DNA of 64,000 bases from Methylobacterium sp. 17Sr1-1 (GTDB taxonomy: Bacteria > Pseudomonadota > Alphaproteobacteria > Rhizobiales > Beijerinckiaceae). A model generated the notes under the pieces. That model was given only the letters and a program-made list of their open reading frames with translations, was not told the DNA's origin and ran no database searches. Positions within the stretch are counted from its first letter, which is position 1, and every line of letters starts with the position of its first letter. The DNA is taken from contig NZ_CP029552.1 of NCBI RefSeq assembly GCF_003173775.1, forward strand, positions 6,221,001-6,285,000, written 5' to 3'. Of the stretch, positions 8,701-15,620 are shown in pieces. The position numbers and the translations under genes are program-made.

Positions 8701-10757
8701 ATGTTTTGCAGCGGACCCAGTTTCCGGCCGTCTCACAGACCCTGGTCTATCGTGAATTGCCTGCTGGTCTGACCCCGGCCACGCCAGGGGTCCGCGCGTC
8801 AATGGCCCAACGGGTAGCCAACGACATGATCCTCCAGGCTTGGTTCGACCAGCGCCGGGCTCAGGGTAAATCCGCTTGGCTTTGGGGGCGCGGACTGTCG
8901 TTCGACGTTCTGAACGGCTTCGGCTGCAACAACGAGGCCAACGACAAAGCAGACGGCTTCGTTCTTCACCTTGAAGACATCGAGCTTGTCGTCGATACCA
9001 CCGCACCGATTTATGGAAAGGGGATCGTCCGCCTCCACGGCAACAACGTCAAGATGATCTGGCACGGCACCTGCAAAATCAGCCGGCCGTACCAGCCCGT
9101 CGTTATTGACGGGGATCTCGAAGCGCAGCGATCCGCTAACGGGCATCTGTTCGCAGTTACGATCGGGGGGTTGGGCAAGTACGACCCGGGCGGCGGGCCT
9201 ACGCTTGCGGACAATTACACGAGCGGAGCGCATCTCATCTGCGAAGGGACGCTCCTAATCAGCGACGTGGCTTGCGCTGTCGCGGCTGTTTATGTCTCTG
9301 CCGATCTCAAGGTGGTTGGCGACATCCGCTGCGAGCGCTGGCTCGACACAGCTTTTGAGCCGTTCTACTGCGGCACGATGGGTGTTTGGGATGGAATTAG
9401 CGCTCGCTACGGAGGTGACGACGCGTTCTTTGCTTATCATCCCCGCTATACCGATCGTGCGAATAACAAACTTTCCCCTTGGGTCGCTGCGGGACGAAAG
9501 CCGAGCGGCGGCATCCTGAAGAACTTCAACTTCAGTATGACCCGCGGCAAGGGTTATGGGATCGGCGGCCACGGTGATCTGGTTATCCGGGACGGCGTCA
9601 CGCAGGACTGTTGGGCCGGAGATAATGTCGTCTACGGGTCCGGTGCGAACCCCGCCATCTGGGCAGATAACAGTGGTGTCATTGACGAGGTGAATGTTAC
9701 GAAGGTCAATCCCGGTAACGTTGTTTTCCCGAACGCTGTACCCGCGCAGTATCGCTCGCCCAACAACGGCGTCGAGGGTGCGGGGTACAACATCAACGAG
9801 GACCAAGCGGCCAACCCTGCTGGCGCCAACATTGGCCGGGTTACGCTGAAAAATACGCGTATCGTCAACCCTGCACGCTGGGCCGTTGCGTTCGCCGTCG
9901 CCAAAGGAGTGACCGGAAACGTGATCGTCCAGCCCGGCTCTACGATCACGCAATATAAAGATGGCGCTGTGACGTACATTCCCCGAACGGCCCCCCAGGA
10001 TGCGGCTGGGTATGTCAAGAACGGCCAACAGGTCGATCTTGATATTCTGGCGAAGCGGGGGGCTAACGGCGAAACCTTTGCCAGCCTGTACCTCGTTGAG
10101 GGACCACAATCGGTAGACCTCCGGCTCGTCGGCAGCGGGCCGGTCAGTGGACAGAAAATCGCCTACACCAGCGATTTTCAGAAAGCTGAGCTCGCCTGCG
10201 GCGAGCGGTCCGCAGTCATGCCCGTGGGCTTTGACGGAATGTTCTTCCCTCCCGCGGTCAACCCCGTCTCGCCCCCCGGGCCGTATCCGAGCCAGGTGCT
10301 TCCGGCGAATTATATTTTCTTTCGCCACTTCCCCGAGGCCGGCACCGCCAGTGCCGTATGGCTCAAGGTCATCACGGCGGTGGCCAGCGGGAAGATCCGT
10401 GCCGGGATCTACGACGTCGGCCCGCGCGGCGGCGTCGGCAAGTTGATCGTTGAGGGGTCAATCATCGACGCAAGCACGACGGGCAGCAAATCATCGTCGC
10501 TGCCCTACAACGTCGTGCTGGACCGCGGCTGCTACATCGCAGTGCTCGCGTCCAATCCGATCGAGGTGCGCTCAGGCGTGCCCGGCAACGTGCGGGGTAA
10601 CGGGTTCTACCAGGGCGGGTTCGACGACAATCCCCGCTTCAACTGCATCCGCTCGCCCCAGGCGTTCGGGCCGCTGCCGGCGTCTCCGCCTTCGGCTTTC
10701 GAGTTCTTCGGCGGCGACGGCTCCCTCGCCCTGATCGGACTCAACTTGCTCGGCTGA
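5733..10757 (+). CDS. Giant phage tail fibre / tailspike protein with beta-helix region
   Basis: About 1674 residues starting MADADGIRMNNLPSGNLDQV; an in-frame GTG at 5694 exists without a good ribosome binding site. The N-terminal 30-100 residues look like a baseplate-attachment segment. The middle is repetitive, Gly/Ala/Val-rich and beta-strand-like. Residues roughly 380-700 and again 1060-1480 resemble right-handed parallel beta-helix, with runs such as GIVRLHGNNVKMIWHGTCKI and HLICEGTLLISD typical of pectate-lyase-fold tailspikes that bind or cut surface polysaccharide. A compact jelly-roll-like C-terminal domain follows (KVITAVASGKIRAGIYD). It lies directly after the J-like gene, so it is probably the receptor-binding spike. 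Substrate is unknown. The codon pattern in the C-terminal third is slightly less GC-extreme, which suggests modular exchange. Confidence 0.75.
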   Translation: MADADGIRMNNLPSGNLDQVFGLSPSGTVSRQDISLFIQFLLQQSGADPAGLPAEILRAKAAERLARTLASPKLVLANDPYRELASGAVDDGGGGVRVPAGQSGAGSQLRARFNLSASDIAANAGRLVRFVSVYRVTPGFLTAFKDSAGNSTLFNVADGVTGGTATATAIQADTVMVEMDAVLTGNELLPAQIFLIGGGTQPVSADVSIRLLYTAWFPADATGTTDVLAKVVQPFPSAIGELIALATARYDYSGAAGVTPAFGGRGFIIPAGRTGAGALLIVGVPAQGLAAGVVVRARFLFGTSLDLEPATRIVAFGATVDIAGAAAVGASGASLTKLGTGVYEGRFTYTLVGGETRFEFYLVTSGPDSTTRTTRAFVRLEQATLEIVSTPLTTTINGQVASYRAQSTARLAQTPGRRREVTVAVDGSSLDGLTKIIDGTALMSAAGAVGPDEANVVRIMPGTYLGECAPGAAVETSPAISPAAFVHLVGQGRASDIQIISRFADNQANQETAQPLRITQSGYYANFTVIGRNLRYPLHIEAGNAPNRAVQVFDSITAIHEGATGFVSSSGFGIGNHPGNRQLFRDCRGRSPTGAFGAHDNINWGEPCYIDIEGGAYHGTGIDGRSITLTSTGSGVLSPVTVRGAALAGHVRMDCSYLAGALLANHRANRYGYSLTVYASSPIDAVGVCDVSALTLTSVAGASSAVAVSGPGAAVLFGAAPDVREGAADYAARVYSYHAVDVPAGEVDPGVTLAARLGNRSGSPLSLGVAWDGQQPVTVTLSADYRGMSNAAIVSALNSALATAMGGNAGGRAFSLSQPYNNRPPVHQPDREGRGLNVGTTTILHGMALAWSGHDVRAMTSTDATSLFAGFAIGDAVPGRPARFLRTGWIGQAQLRFDGTPSIQPGDRFQVSASVPGALVEGTDLPLLVVRSVEPHGACLEIIESVLFTGDTQQAVRDAFASVTINDIPSVADAINGKAATAYVDGKVADVLQRTQFPAVSQTLVYRELPAGLTPATPGVRASMAQRVANDMILQAWFDQRRAQGKSAWLWGRGLSFDVLNGFGCNNEANDKADGFVLHLEDIELVVDTTAPIYGKGIVRLHGNNVKMIWHGTCKISRPYQPVVIDGDLEAQRSANGHLFAVTIGGLGKYDPGGGPTLADNYTSGAHLICEGTLLISDVACAVAAVYVSADLKVVGDIRCERWLDTAFEPFYCGTMGVWDGISARYGGDDAFFAYHPRYTDRANNKLSPWVAAGRKPSGGILKNFNFSMTRGKGYGIGGHGDLVIRDGVTQDCWAGDNVVYGSGANPAIWADNSGVIDEVNVTKVNPGNVVFPNAVPAQYRSPNNGVEGAGYNINEDQAANPAGANIGRVTLKNTRIVNPARWAVAFAVAKGVTGNVIVQPGSTITQYKDGAVTYIPRTAPQDAAGYVKNGQQVDLDILAKRGANGETFASLYLVEGPQSVDLRLVGSGPVSGQKIAYTSDFQKAELACGERSAVMPVGFDGMFFPPAVNPVSPPGPYPSQVLPANYIFFRHFPEAGTASAVWLKVITAVASGKIRAGIYDVGPRGGVGKLIVEGSIIDASTTGSKSSSLPYNVVLDRGCYIAVLASNPIEVRSGVPGNVRGNGFYQGGFDDNPRFNCIRSPQAFGPLPASPPSAFEFFGGDGSLALIGLNLLG

Positions 10758-10798
10758 CCCTCCGGTTTTTGACGCCCTCTCATGGTTCGGAGATTTCA

Positions 10799-11122
10799 AT
10801 GAGCCGGATCGCTCGGAGCGCGCAGCCGCTCTACCAGACCCGCGGCCGACCAATCTCCTGGCTGATACGGATGACCAATCCGAACGGCTCGGCGCTCGAC
10901 CTGACCGGGTGCGCCGCCGCGGTCTCCCTGCACGCGCGCGGGGTCGACCAGCCCCTGACGGTCGGTCCGCTCGGTCAGGACGGCGTGGTGAGGGTCGCGG
11001 GTGGCGCTGCCCTGTCCTCTGCTCTCTCCGCGGGCAACGTGAACGAACTGCGCCTGGCGCTCACCGACAGCCAGGGCACGCCCACCGATTACGTGTGGCC
11101 GGTGATCGGAGAGGATCCATGA
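10799..11122 (+). CDS. Small phage structural protein, fibre-associated
   Basis: A 107-residue protein from ATG 10799, with GGAG about 8 bases upstream. It reads as a small beta-sandwich: PISWLIRMTNPNGSALDLTG, then repeated short strands. The DLTG motif after an N-terminal strand resembles the N-terminal domains of baseplate-upper-type proteins. No signal peptide or membrane segment is seen. The stop (ATGA) overlaps the start of the next gene, which indicates coupled translation in the tail-fibre operon. Function is inferred only from this setting. Confidence 0.6.
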   Translation: MSRIARSAQPLYQTRGRPISWLIRMTNPNGSALDLTGCAAAVSLHARGVDQPLTVGPLGQDGVVRVAGGAALSSALSAGNVNELRLALTDSQGTPTDYVWPVIGEDP

Positions 11123-11466
11123 CCGATCGGGCCGCCGTCGCCGAGCAGGTCGTCGCGATCGCCACCGTCGAAACCGACCGCGGTCCGGTCGCCGCGGTCG
11201 CCGTCGAGCAGGTGGCGACCGCGACAGCGGTGGCGGAGCAGGGGATGGCTGGTCCGCCTGGTCCTCCTGGCATCGCGCGGGCCCTCGTCGTCCGCCAGGA
11301 CGCTCCGTCTGCCTCATGGGTGCTGCCCCACAGCCTGGGACGCCCGCCACTCGTGCAGATCACCGACGACGCTGGCGAGGTGGTGTTCCCCGATGTGATC
11401 GCGGGCAGCGCCGTCGTCAGCGTGATTTTTGCGCAACCGGCCACGGGTTCGGCCATCTTGTTCTGA
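11119..11466 (+). CDS. Small fibre protein with a short collagen-like segment
   Basis: 115 residues from the ATG overlapping the previous stop. The first 40 residues are regular Val/Ala repeats (AAVAEQVVAIATVET and VAAVAVEQVATATAVAEQ) that could form a coiled coil or trimeric stalk. A GPPGPPG collagen-like triplet run follows at about residue 52. The C-terminus is beta-rich, with LVVRQDAPSASWVLPHSLGR, a form often found in phage fibre tips (head domain similar to VTHSLG in the next gene). It is probably a trimeric accessory fibre. No enzymatic motif is seen. Confidence 0.65.
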   Translation: MTDRAAVAEQVVAIATVETDRGPVAAVAVEQVATATAVAEQGMAGPPGPPGIARALVVRQDAPSASWVLPHSLGRPPLVQITDDAGEVVFPDVIAGSAVVSVIFAQPATGSAILF

Positions 11467-11476
11467 GGAAACCACG

Positions 11477-12262
11477 ATGAAGGTTCTGAACGGCCTCGAT
11501 CTCGCCGGCCAGCGGATCACCAGCCTCGGTGATCCGTCTGGCGCTACCGACGCGGCGAGCAAGCAGTACGTCGATAACGTCGCCCGCGGCCTGTACTGGA
11601 AGCAGCCGGTCCGGGCGGCCTCGACTGGCAACATCAGCGTCTCAGCGCCCGGCACCACGCTCGACGGCGTGACGCTCGCCGCCAACGACCGCATCCTCCT
11701 CAAGAACCAGACGACGGGCTCCGAGAACGGTCTCTACGTCTGGACCGGCGGCTCGACCGCGCTGACGCGCACCAACGACGCCGACAGTGGCGCCGAGCTC
11801 AACCCGGGTACCGCCGTCACGGTCACCGAGGGCACCACGAACGCCGACAAGGTGTTCATGGTGATCTCGGACGCCGCGGTGACCATCGGAACGACGGCGA
11901 CCACGTGGGCGCAGTTCGGCGGCGGCCAGACCTATACCGGGTCGAATGGCGTGCAGCTGTCCGGCAGCAACTTCAGCGGTGTCGCGGCCGCCGGCGGCGG
12001 CCTGACCGTCGGCGCGAGCGGGTTCTCGATCGACACCAGTGTCGTGACGCGCAAGGTGTCAGGCACCCTCGGGAACGGCACGCTGACCACGATTGCGGTG
12101 ACGCACAGTCTCGGGACGCAGGATGTGCAAGTCAGCCTGCGCGACGCATCTACCAACGCGTTCGTGCTGACGGACTGGGTGGCGACCGACGTCAACACCG
12201 TCACGTTCAGCTTTGCGACCGCCCCTGCGTCGGGCGCCTACCGCTGGACGATCGAGGGCTGA
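11477..12262 (+). CDS. Phage tail fibre protein
   Basis: 261 residues from ATG 11477, preceded by GAGGAA. The N-terminus MKVLNGLDLAGQRITSLGDP followed by ATDAASKQYVDN is a widely shared tail-fibre repeat (the DP..ATDAASKQYVD motif). The central part (DGVTLAANDRILLKNQT, NGLYVWTG) and the C-terminal VTHSLGTQDVQVSLRDAST segment are also typical of fibre proteins of this phage group. No signal peptide. It is predicted to be a trimeric side or tip fibre. It is followed after one base by the next fibre gene. Confidence 0.8.
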   Translation: MKVLNGLDLAGQRITSLGDPSGATDAASKQYVDNVARGLYWKQPVRAASTGNISVSAPGTTLDGVTLAANDRILLKNQTTGSENGLYVWTGGSTALTRTNDADSGAELNPGTAVTVTEGTTNADKVFMVISDAAVTIGTTATTWAQFGGGQTYTGSNGVQLSGSNFSGVAAAGGGLTVGASGFSIDTSVVTRKVSGTLGNGTLTTIAVTHSLGTQDVQVSLRDASTNAFVLTDWVATDVNTVTFSFATAPASGAYRWTIEG

Positions 12263-12263
12263 C

Positions 12264-13115
12264 ATGCAGGCCCTCGCCGACATAGACGCTCCGCTGGTCG
12301 AGACGAGTGTCGCGTCCGCGGGGACCTGCGACATCGGCGCGACGAGTACGCGGGGAGTGCTGATCACGGGCACCACCACCGTGACGTCGTTCGGGTCAAG
12401 GCGGTTCAGGCAGCGTTTCGTGCGCTTCGGCGGCGCCCTGATCCTGACCCACAACGCCACGTCGCTCATCCTCCCGGGCGCGGCCAATATCACCACCGCG
12501 GCCGGTGACACGGCGGTCGCGACCTCCGACGGATCCGGTAACTGGACGGTGCTGAACTACGCCCGCGCCTCCGGCAAAGCGCTCGCCGGTCCAGCGGCGG
12601 CCGACATCACCGACTCCAGCACCTCCGGTCGCACCGTCCTCACCGGCACGGCGGCTGCGGGCGCAACGGCCTTGGGTCTCGGTACCGGTAATTCTCCTAC
12701 GTTTACGTCGCTGAAACTGACCGGATCTGCGACGTTCGGAGGCCAACTTGGGGCAGATCAAACTGCGGCCCTGGCGGCAGACTACTTTACCGGGGGGCGG
12801 GCGGGTCGGCTTCTAGCCTACTCGCACGACAGCACGACAGCGAATTTTGAGGTCTGGACAGCCGCGGCAAATACGGGCGCTGCGCGTGTTCTGCTGCTAA
12901 GCGCAATCGGAGACCTCTCCGTGACCGGCTCTGTGAGGCCCGCGACGGTCACAGTCGCACAGTTGGCCTCCCTGTCACCTACCGTAGGTGACCAGAGATA
13001 CGTCTCGAACGGCCGCAAGATCGGCGAGGCCGCAGGCAGCGGTACAGGCGTCCCCGCCTATTACTCCAACGGCTCCTGGCGCCGGCTGTCGGATGACACG
13101 CCTGTGGTCGCCTGA
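12264..13115 (+). CDS. Second phage tail fibre protein
   Basis: 283 residues from ATG 12264, one base after the previous stop. The N-terminal half has alternating Thr/Ala/Gly strands and the segment FVRFGGALILTHNATSLILP, common in fibre proteins. The C-terminal part (TVGDQRYVSNGRKIGEAAGS then VPAYYSNGSWRRLSDD) is a small C-terminal tip domain found on many phage fibres. Bases 12680-12960 have a somewhat lower GC content than the surroundings, consistent with a swapped receptor-binding module. The product is predicted to work with the fibre proteins upstream. Confidence 0.7.
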   Translation: MQALADIDAPLVETSVASAGTCDIGATSTRGVLITGTTTVTSFGSRRFRQRFVRFGGALILTHNATSLILPGAANITTAAGDTAVATSDGSGNWTVLNYARASGKALAGPAAADITDSSTSGRTVLTGTAAAGATALGLGTGNSPTFTSLKLTGSATFGGQLGADQTAALAADYFTGGRAGRLLAYSHDSTTANFEVWTAAANTGAARVLLLSAIGDLSVTGSVRPATVTVAQLASLSPTVGDQRYVSNGRKIGEAAGSGTGVPAYYSNGSWRRLSDDTPVVA

Positions 13116-13146
13116 TTCGCCAATTCCCAACAATCCGGAGATCCTG

Positions 13147-13713
13147 ATGACCGCGAGCACATTCGAGCGGGCGCTCACGCTCGTCCTGAAGCACGAGGGT
13201 GGGTATGTGGACCATCCACAGGACCCGGGCGGGCCGACCAATCTGGGCGTCACCCTCGCCACCCTGTCGGCGGTCCTGGGCCGGCCAGCGACCCGAGCCG
13301 ACGTGAAGGCGCTCACGCCCGCGAAGGTCGCTCCCGTCTACCGGCAGCGCTACTGGGACGCGGTGGAGGGAGACGATCTCCCGGCCGGCCTCGACTATGC
13401 GGTCTTCGACTGGGCCGTGAACAGCGGCCCAGCCCGGGCTGCCATGGCGCTCCAGCGCCTCGTCGGCGTAGCGGATGACGGCCACATCGGGCCGATCACC
13501 CTCAAGGCCGTAGCCGGCCAGGACCGGCAGAAGCTGATCGGCTCGCTCTGCGACGACCGGCTGGCCTTCCTCAGGGCGCTGTCGATCTGGCCGACCTTCG
13601 GCAAGGGCTGGTCGAGCCGCGTCGCCGGGGTGCGGAAGGATGCGCTGGCGATGATCGCCGCCGCTCCGGCCATCCCGACCTGTCCGGCCTGCGGCAAGCC
13701 GCTGGCTGCCTGA
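13147..13713 (+). CDS. Phage endolysin, N-acetylmuramidase of glycoside hydrolase family 108
   Basis: 188 residues from ATG 13147 (CCGGAG upstream). The N-terminal domain has the GH108 signature KHEGGYVDHPQDPGGPTNLG with the presumed catalytic glutamate E17 in the HEGGY motif, then RQRYWDAVEGDDLPAGLDYA and VFDWAVNSGP. The C-terminal half carries the small peptidoglycan-binding segment DDGHIGPITLKAV. The tail contains a Cys pair CPACG. This is a soluble cytoplasmic lysin without signal peptide, so it needs a holin, which one of the following membrane proteins could supply. It cuts the glycan strands at the end of the lytic cycle. Confidence 0.9.
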   Translation: MTASTFERALTLVLKHEGGYVDHPQDPGGPTNLGVTLATLSAVLGRPATRADVKALTPAKVAPVYRQRYWDAVEGDDLPAGLDYAVFDWAVNSGPARAAMALQRLVGVADDGHIGPITLKAVAGQDRQKLIGSLCDDRLAFLRALSIWPTFGKGWSSRVAGVRKDALAMIAAAPAIPTCPACGKPLAA

Positions 13714-13743
13714 CCACTACCCGAGCCGGCCGGGCCAGCCGAG

Positions 13744-13797
13744 CATCCAAGATAGCGGGCCGCACCATCCAAGGTAGCGCAGCACCATCCAAGATAG
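13744..13797 (+). repeat. Three spaced direct repeats of CATCCAAGATAG
   Basis: Copies start at 13744, 13766 and 13786 (the middle one reads CATCCAAGGTAG), giving spacings of 22 and 20 bases, about two helical turns. They fill the gap between the endolysin gene and the following membrane-protein gene and end 9 bases before its ATG at 13807. Same-face spacing suggests iterated protein binding. No function is shown. Confidence 0.7.
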
Positions 13798-13806
13798 GAC
13801 ATCATC

Positions 13807-14514
13807 ATGCACCGCACCCTCCTCGCGGCGCCGGCGCTCGCCTGCGTCTGCTCCCCCGCCATGGCTATGGCTATCGACCCCATCGGGGGCAGCACGGGCA
13901 CCGCTCACGCCTTCTCCACGGCCTTCCTGTTGCTCGGCGTCGCCGGGCTCGTCCCTGTCATCTGCTTCGTCGCGGTTGTGCTTGGTCGGCGGTCGCCCTG
14001 GGCCGGGCGGGCATTCTACGGCGTCCTGATGCTCGTCGCGCTGGTGACCTCCGGGGCCGCCTTCGCCGCTGAGGGCACCACCGTCGACACGACCACCGTG
14101 ACGCTGTCGGCCGCGCCCTGGATCGCCCTCCTCCAGGAGATCGTCATCACCGCCGTCATCCCGGCGGTCGCCGCCTACACGATTCAGGCCATCCGCAAGG
14201 TCTACCCCTGGGCCGCCCTGTTCCTCACCCAGAGCCGGGTGGAGCAGATGGCGAACGCCGTGACCGAGTACGCCATCAACGCGGTGCCCGGCGCCGTGAA
14301 GGAGGGCAAGCTGTCGATCAACGTCGGCTCGGCCGTGATCGCCAAGGCGGTGCAGCGGGCGGTGGACGCGGCGCCGGCGAAGGCGCTCGAAGCGGCCGGC
14401 GGCCAGGCCGGGCTCGCCGAGATCGTGTTCCGGAAGCTGAACCTCGAGGACGGCGCCGACGAGCACAACACGCTGGCGCCGGTGGTGGCGCAGCTGCCGC
14501 GCGCGGGAAAGTAG
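13807..14514 (+). CDS. Membrane protein, holin candidate
   Basis: 235 residues. The N-terminus is a signal-like helix ending at AMAMA-IDP (about residue 22). Two or three membrane segments follow at roughly 37-59, 70-87 and 100-125. The C-terminal 100 residues are soluble and amphipathic (VEQMANAVTEYAINAVPGAV, KAVQRAVDAAPAKALEAAGG). That layout, hydrophobic N-terminus plus helical tail with a VEQ motif, resembles LLH-type phage holins. It is the first gene after the endolysin. I infer lysis membrane permeabilisation, but no family signature is decisive. Confidence 0.55.
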   Translation: MHRTLLAAPALACVCSPAMAMAIDPIGGSTGTAHAFSTAFLLLGVAGLVPVICFVAVVLGRRSPWAGRAFYGVLMLVALVTSGAAFAAEGTTVDTTTVTLSAAPWIALLQEIVITAVIPAVAAYTIQAIRKVYPWAALFLTQSRVEQMANAVTEYAINAVPGAVKEGKLSINVGSAVIAKAVQRAVDAAPAKALEAAGGQAGLAEIVFRKLNLEDGADEHNTLAPVVAQLPRAGK

Positions 14515-14552
14515 CGCCTCGCCGTCAGCCCGCAGCACCAGGAGGACGCGCC

Positions 14553-15149
14553 ATGCGCTTCAACCGCGGCCGCTGCTGGCTGACCTACCTCGCCCCCTGG
14601 CACGACGGAACGATGCTCCACTACGATCCCGATCCCATCCTCAACGAGCGCATCCGCCGCGCCGTCCGCTATGGCCAGACCCGGTGGGCCGAGGTCTGGC
14701 TGAGCGCCATCATGGTCACGGTAGGGGCGGTGATCCTCTATCCGGAACCGACCTTCGTCGGCCCGCAGTGGCGCGTCATCGGCTCCTTCGTCACCGAGGC
14801 GCAGGCTGGCACGATCTCCATCGCGGTCGGCACGGCGCGGCTGGCCGCCCTGATCATCAACGGCCGGCGCGGGCGCGAGACCAGCTTCGTCCGCACCGTC
14901 GGCTGCATGGGTGGATTCGCGTTCTGGTCGGCGCTCTTCGTCGGGTTTGCCCTGGCCTATCCGCCGCTCAACATCGGGATCGCCCTGTTCAGCGTCTTCG
15001 CCATCGCCGAGCTCCACTCCTCCGGCCGGGCCGCCTCCGACATGGCGGCGGAGGATACATTCGGGCTGCGGAAGAGGCGGCGCGCCGCGGCCGCGGCCGA
15101 GGAGGAGAGGAGGCGTGCCCTTGGCGGATCCGGTCGCAACGCTCGATAG
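14553..15149 (+). CDS. Phage-encoded membrane protein of unknown function (lysis cassette)
   Basis: 198 residues from ATG 14553 (CAGGAGGACGCGCC upstream). There is a membrane segment near 47-65 (WAEVWLSAIMVTVGAVILYP) and a pair of helices near 115-155 (MGGFAFWSALFVGFALAYPP, then NIGIALFSVFAIAEL). The C-terminal tail is strongly basic and Ala/Arg-rich (about 175-198). It sits between two other small membrane-protein genes and overlaps the next by 35 bases, so it probably belongs to the lysis module. The family is not recognised. Confidence 0.6.
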   Translation: MRFNRGRCWLTYLAPWHDGTMLHYDPDPILNERIRRAVRYGQTRWAEVWLSAIMVTVGAVILYPEPTFVGPQWRVIGSFVTEAQAGTISIAVGTARLAALIINGRRGRETSFVRTVGCMGGFAFWSALFVGFALAYPPLNIGIALFSVFAIAELHSSGRAASDMAAEDTFGLRKRRRAAAAAEEERRRALGGSGRNAR

Positions 15150-15510
15150 CTGGCCCGCCATCGCCATCGCCATCACTGCGGCCGTGGCGGGAGCGCTGGT
15201 CCCCCTCAACTCCTTCATCAAGACCATGCTGGACTACCGGATCGAGGCCAAGAAGGCGGAGGCACTACAGCCGCAGACGGCCCGGGAGATCGCGACCACG
15301 GCGGGCTCGGCCGTGTTCGACAGCATCGCGATCGCCGACCTGACGACGGCCATTAAGGGGCTCACCGCCGCGATCGTCGCCGATACCGCGGCCGATCAAG
15401 CGGCGCATGCCGACCAGGTCACCAGCGTGCTGAGCCGGCTCGTGCCGGTCCTCGAAAGGCTGGACGAGCGGGAGCCGCCGCCGAGCCGGACCGGGCGCAC
15501 GCATCGCTGA
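15115..15510 (+). CDS. Small single-span membrane protein, possible spanin or holin partner
   Basis: 131 residues from GTG 15115, which has a strong purine-rich ribosome site (GGAGGAGAGGAGG). A TTG two codons later is an alternative. One membrane helix lies at about 13-33 (SWPAIAIAITAAVAGALVPL). The rest is helical, with basic residues after the membrane (YRIEAKKAEALQPQ) and a long Ala-rich coiled-like stretch. It is the last + strand gene before the terminator at 15577. The topology (N-terminal anchor, helical periplasmic or cytoplasmic tail) resembles i-spanins, but no outer-membrane partner is seen. Confidence 0.6.
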   Translation: MPLADPVATLDSWPAIAIAITAAVAGALVPLNSFIKTMLDYRIEAKKAEALQPQTAREIATTAGSAVFDSIAIADLTTAIKGLTAAIVADTAADQAAHADQVTSVLSRLVPVLERLDEREPPPSRTGRTHR

Positions 15511-15576
15511 TCCGGAACCCGCCCGCCGCCGGCCCGTTGACCGGCGACTTCATCGGACCCCCGAGACCTCACCTTC

Positions 15577-15608
15577 AGCCCCGCCGGCAGCCGCCGAGCG
15601 GGGCTTTC
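15577..15608 (+). terminator. Rho-independent terminator at the end of the phage late operon
   Basis: AGCCCCGC (15577-15584) pairs with GCGGGGCT (15598-15605), with a 13-base loop, followed by TTTCTT. It ends the tail-lysis transcript and lies 13 bases before the 3' end of the convergent Hint-domain gene. Confidence 0.8.
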
Positions 15609-15620
15609 TTGTCTCTAGAC

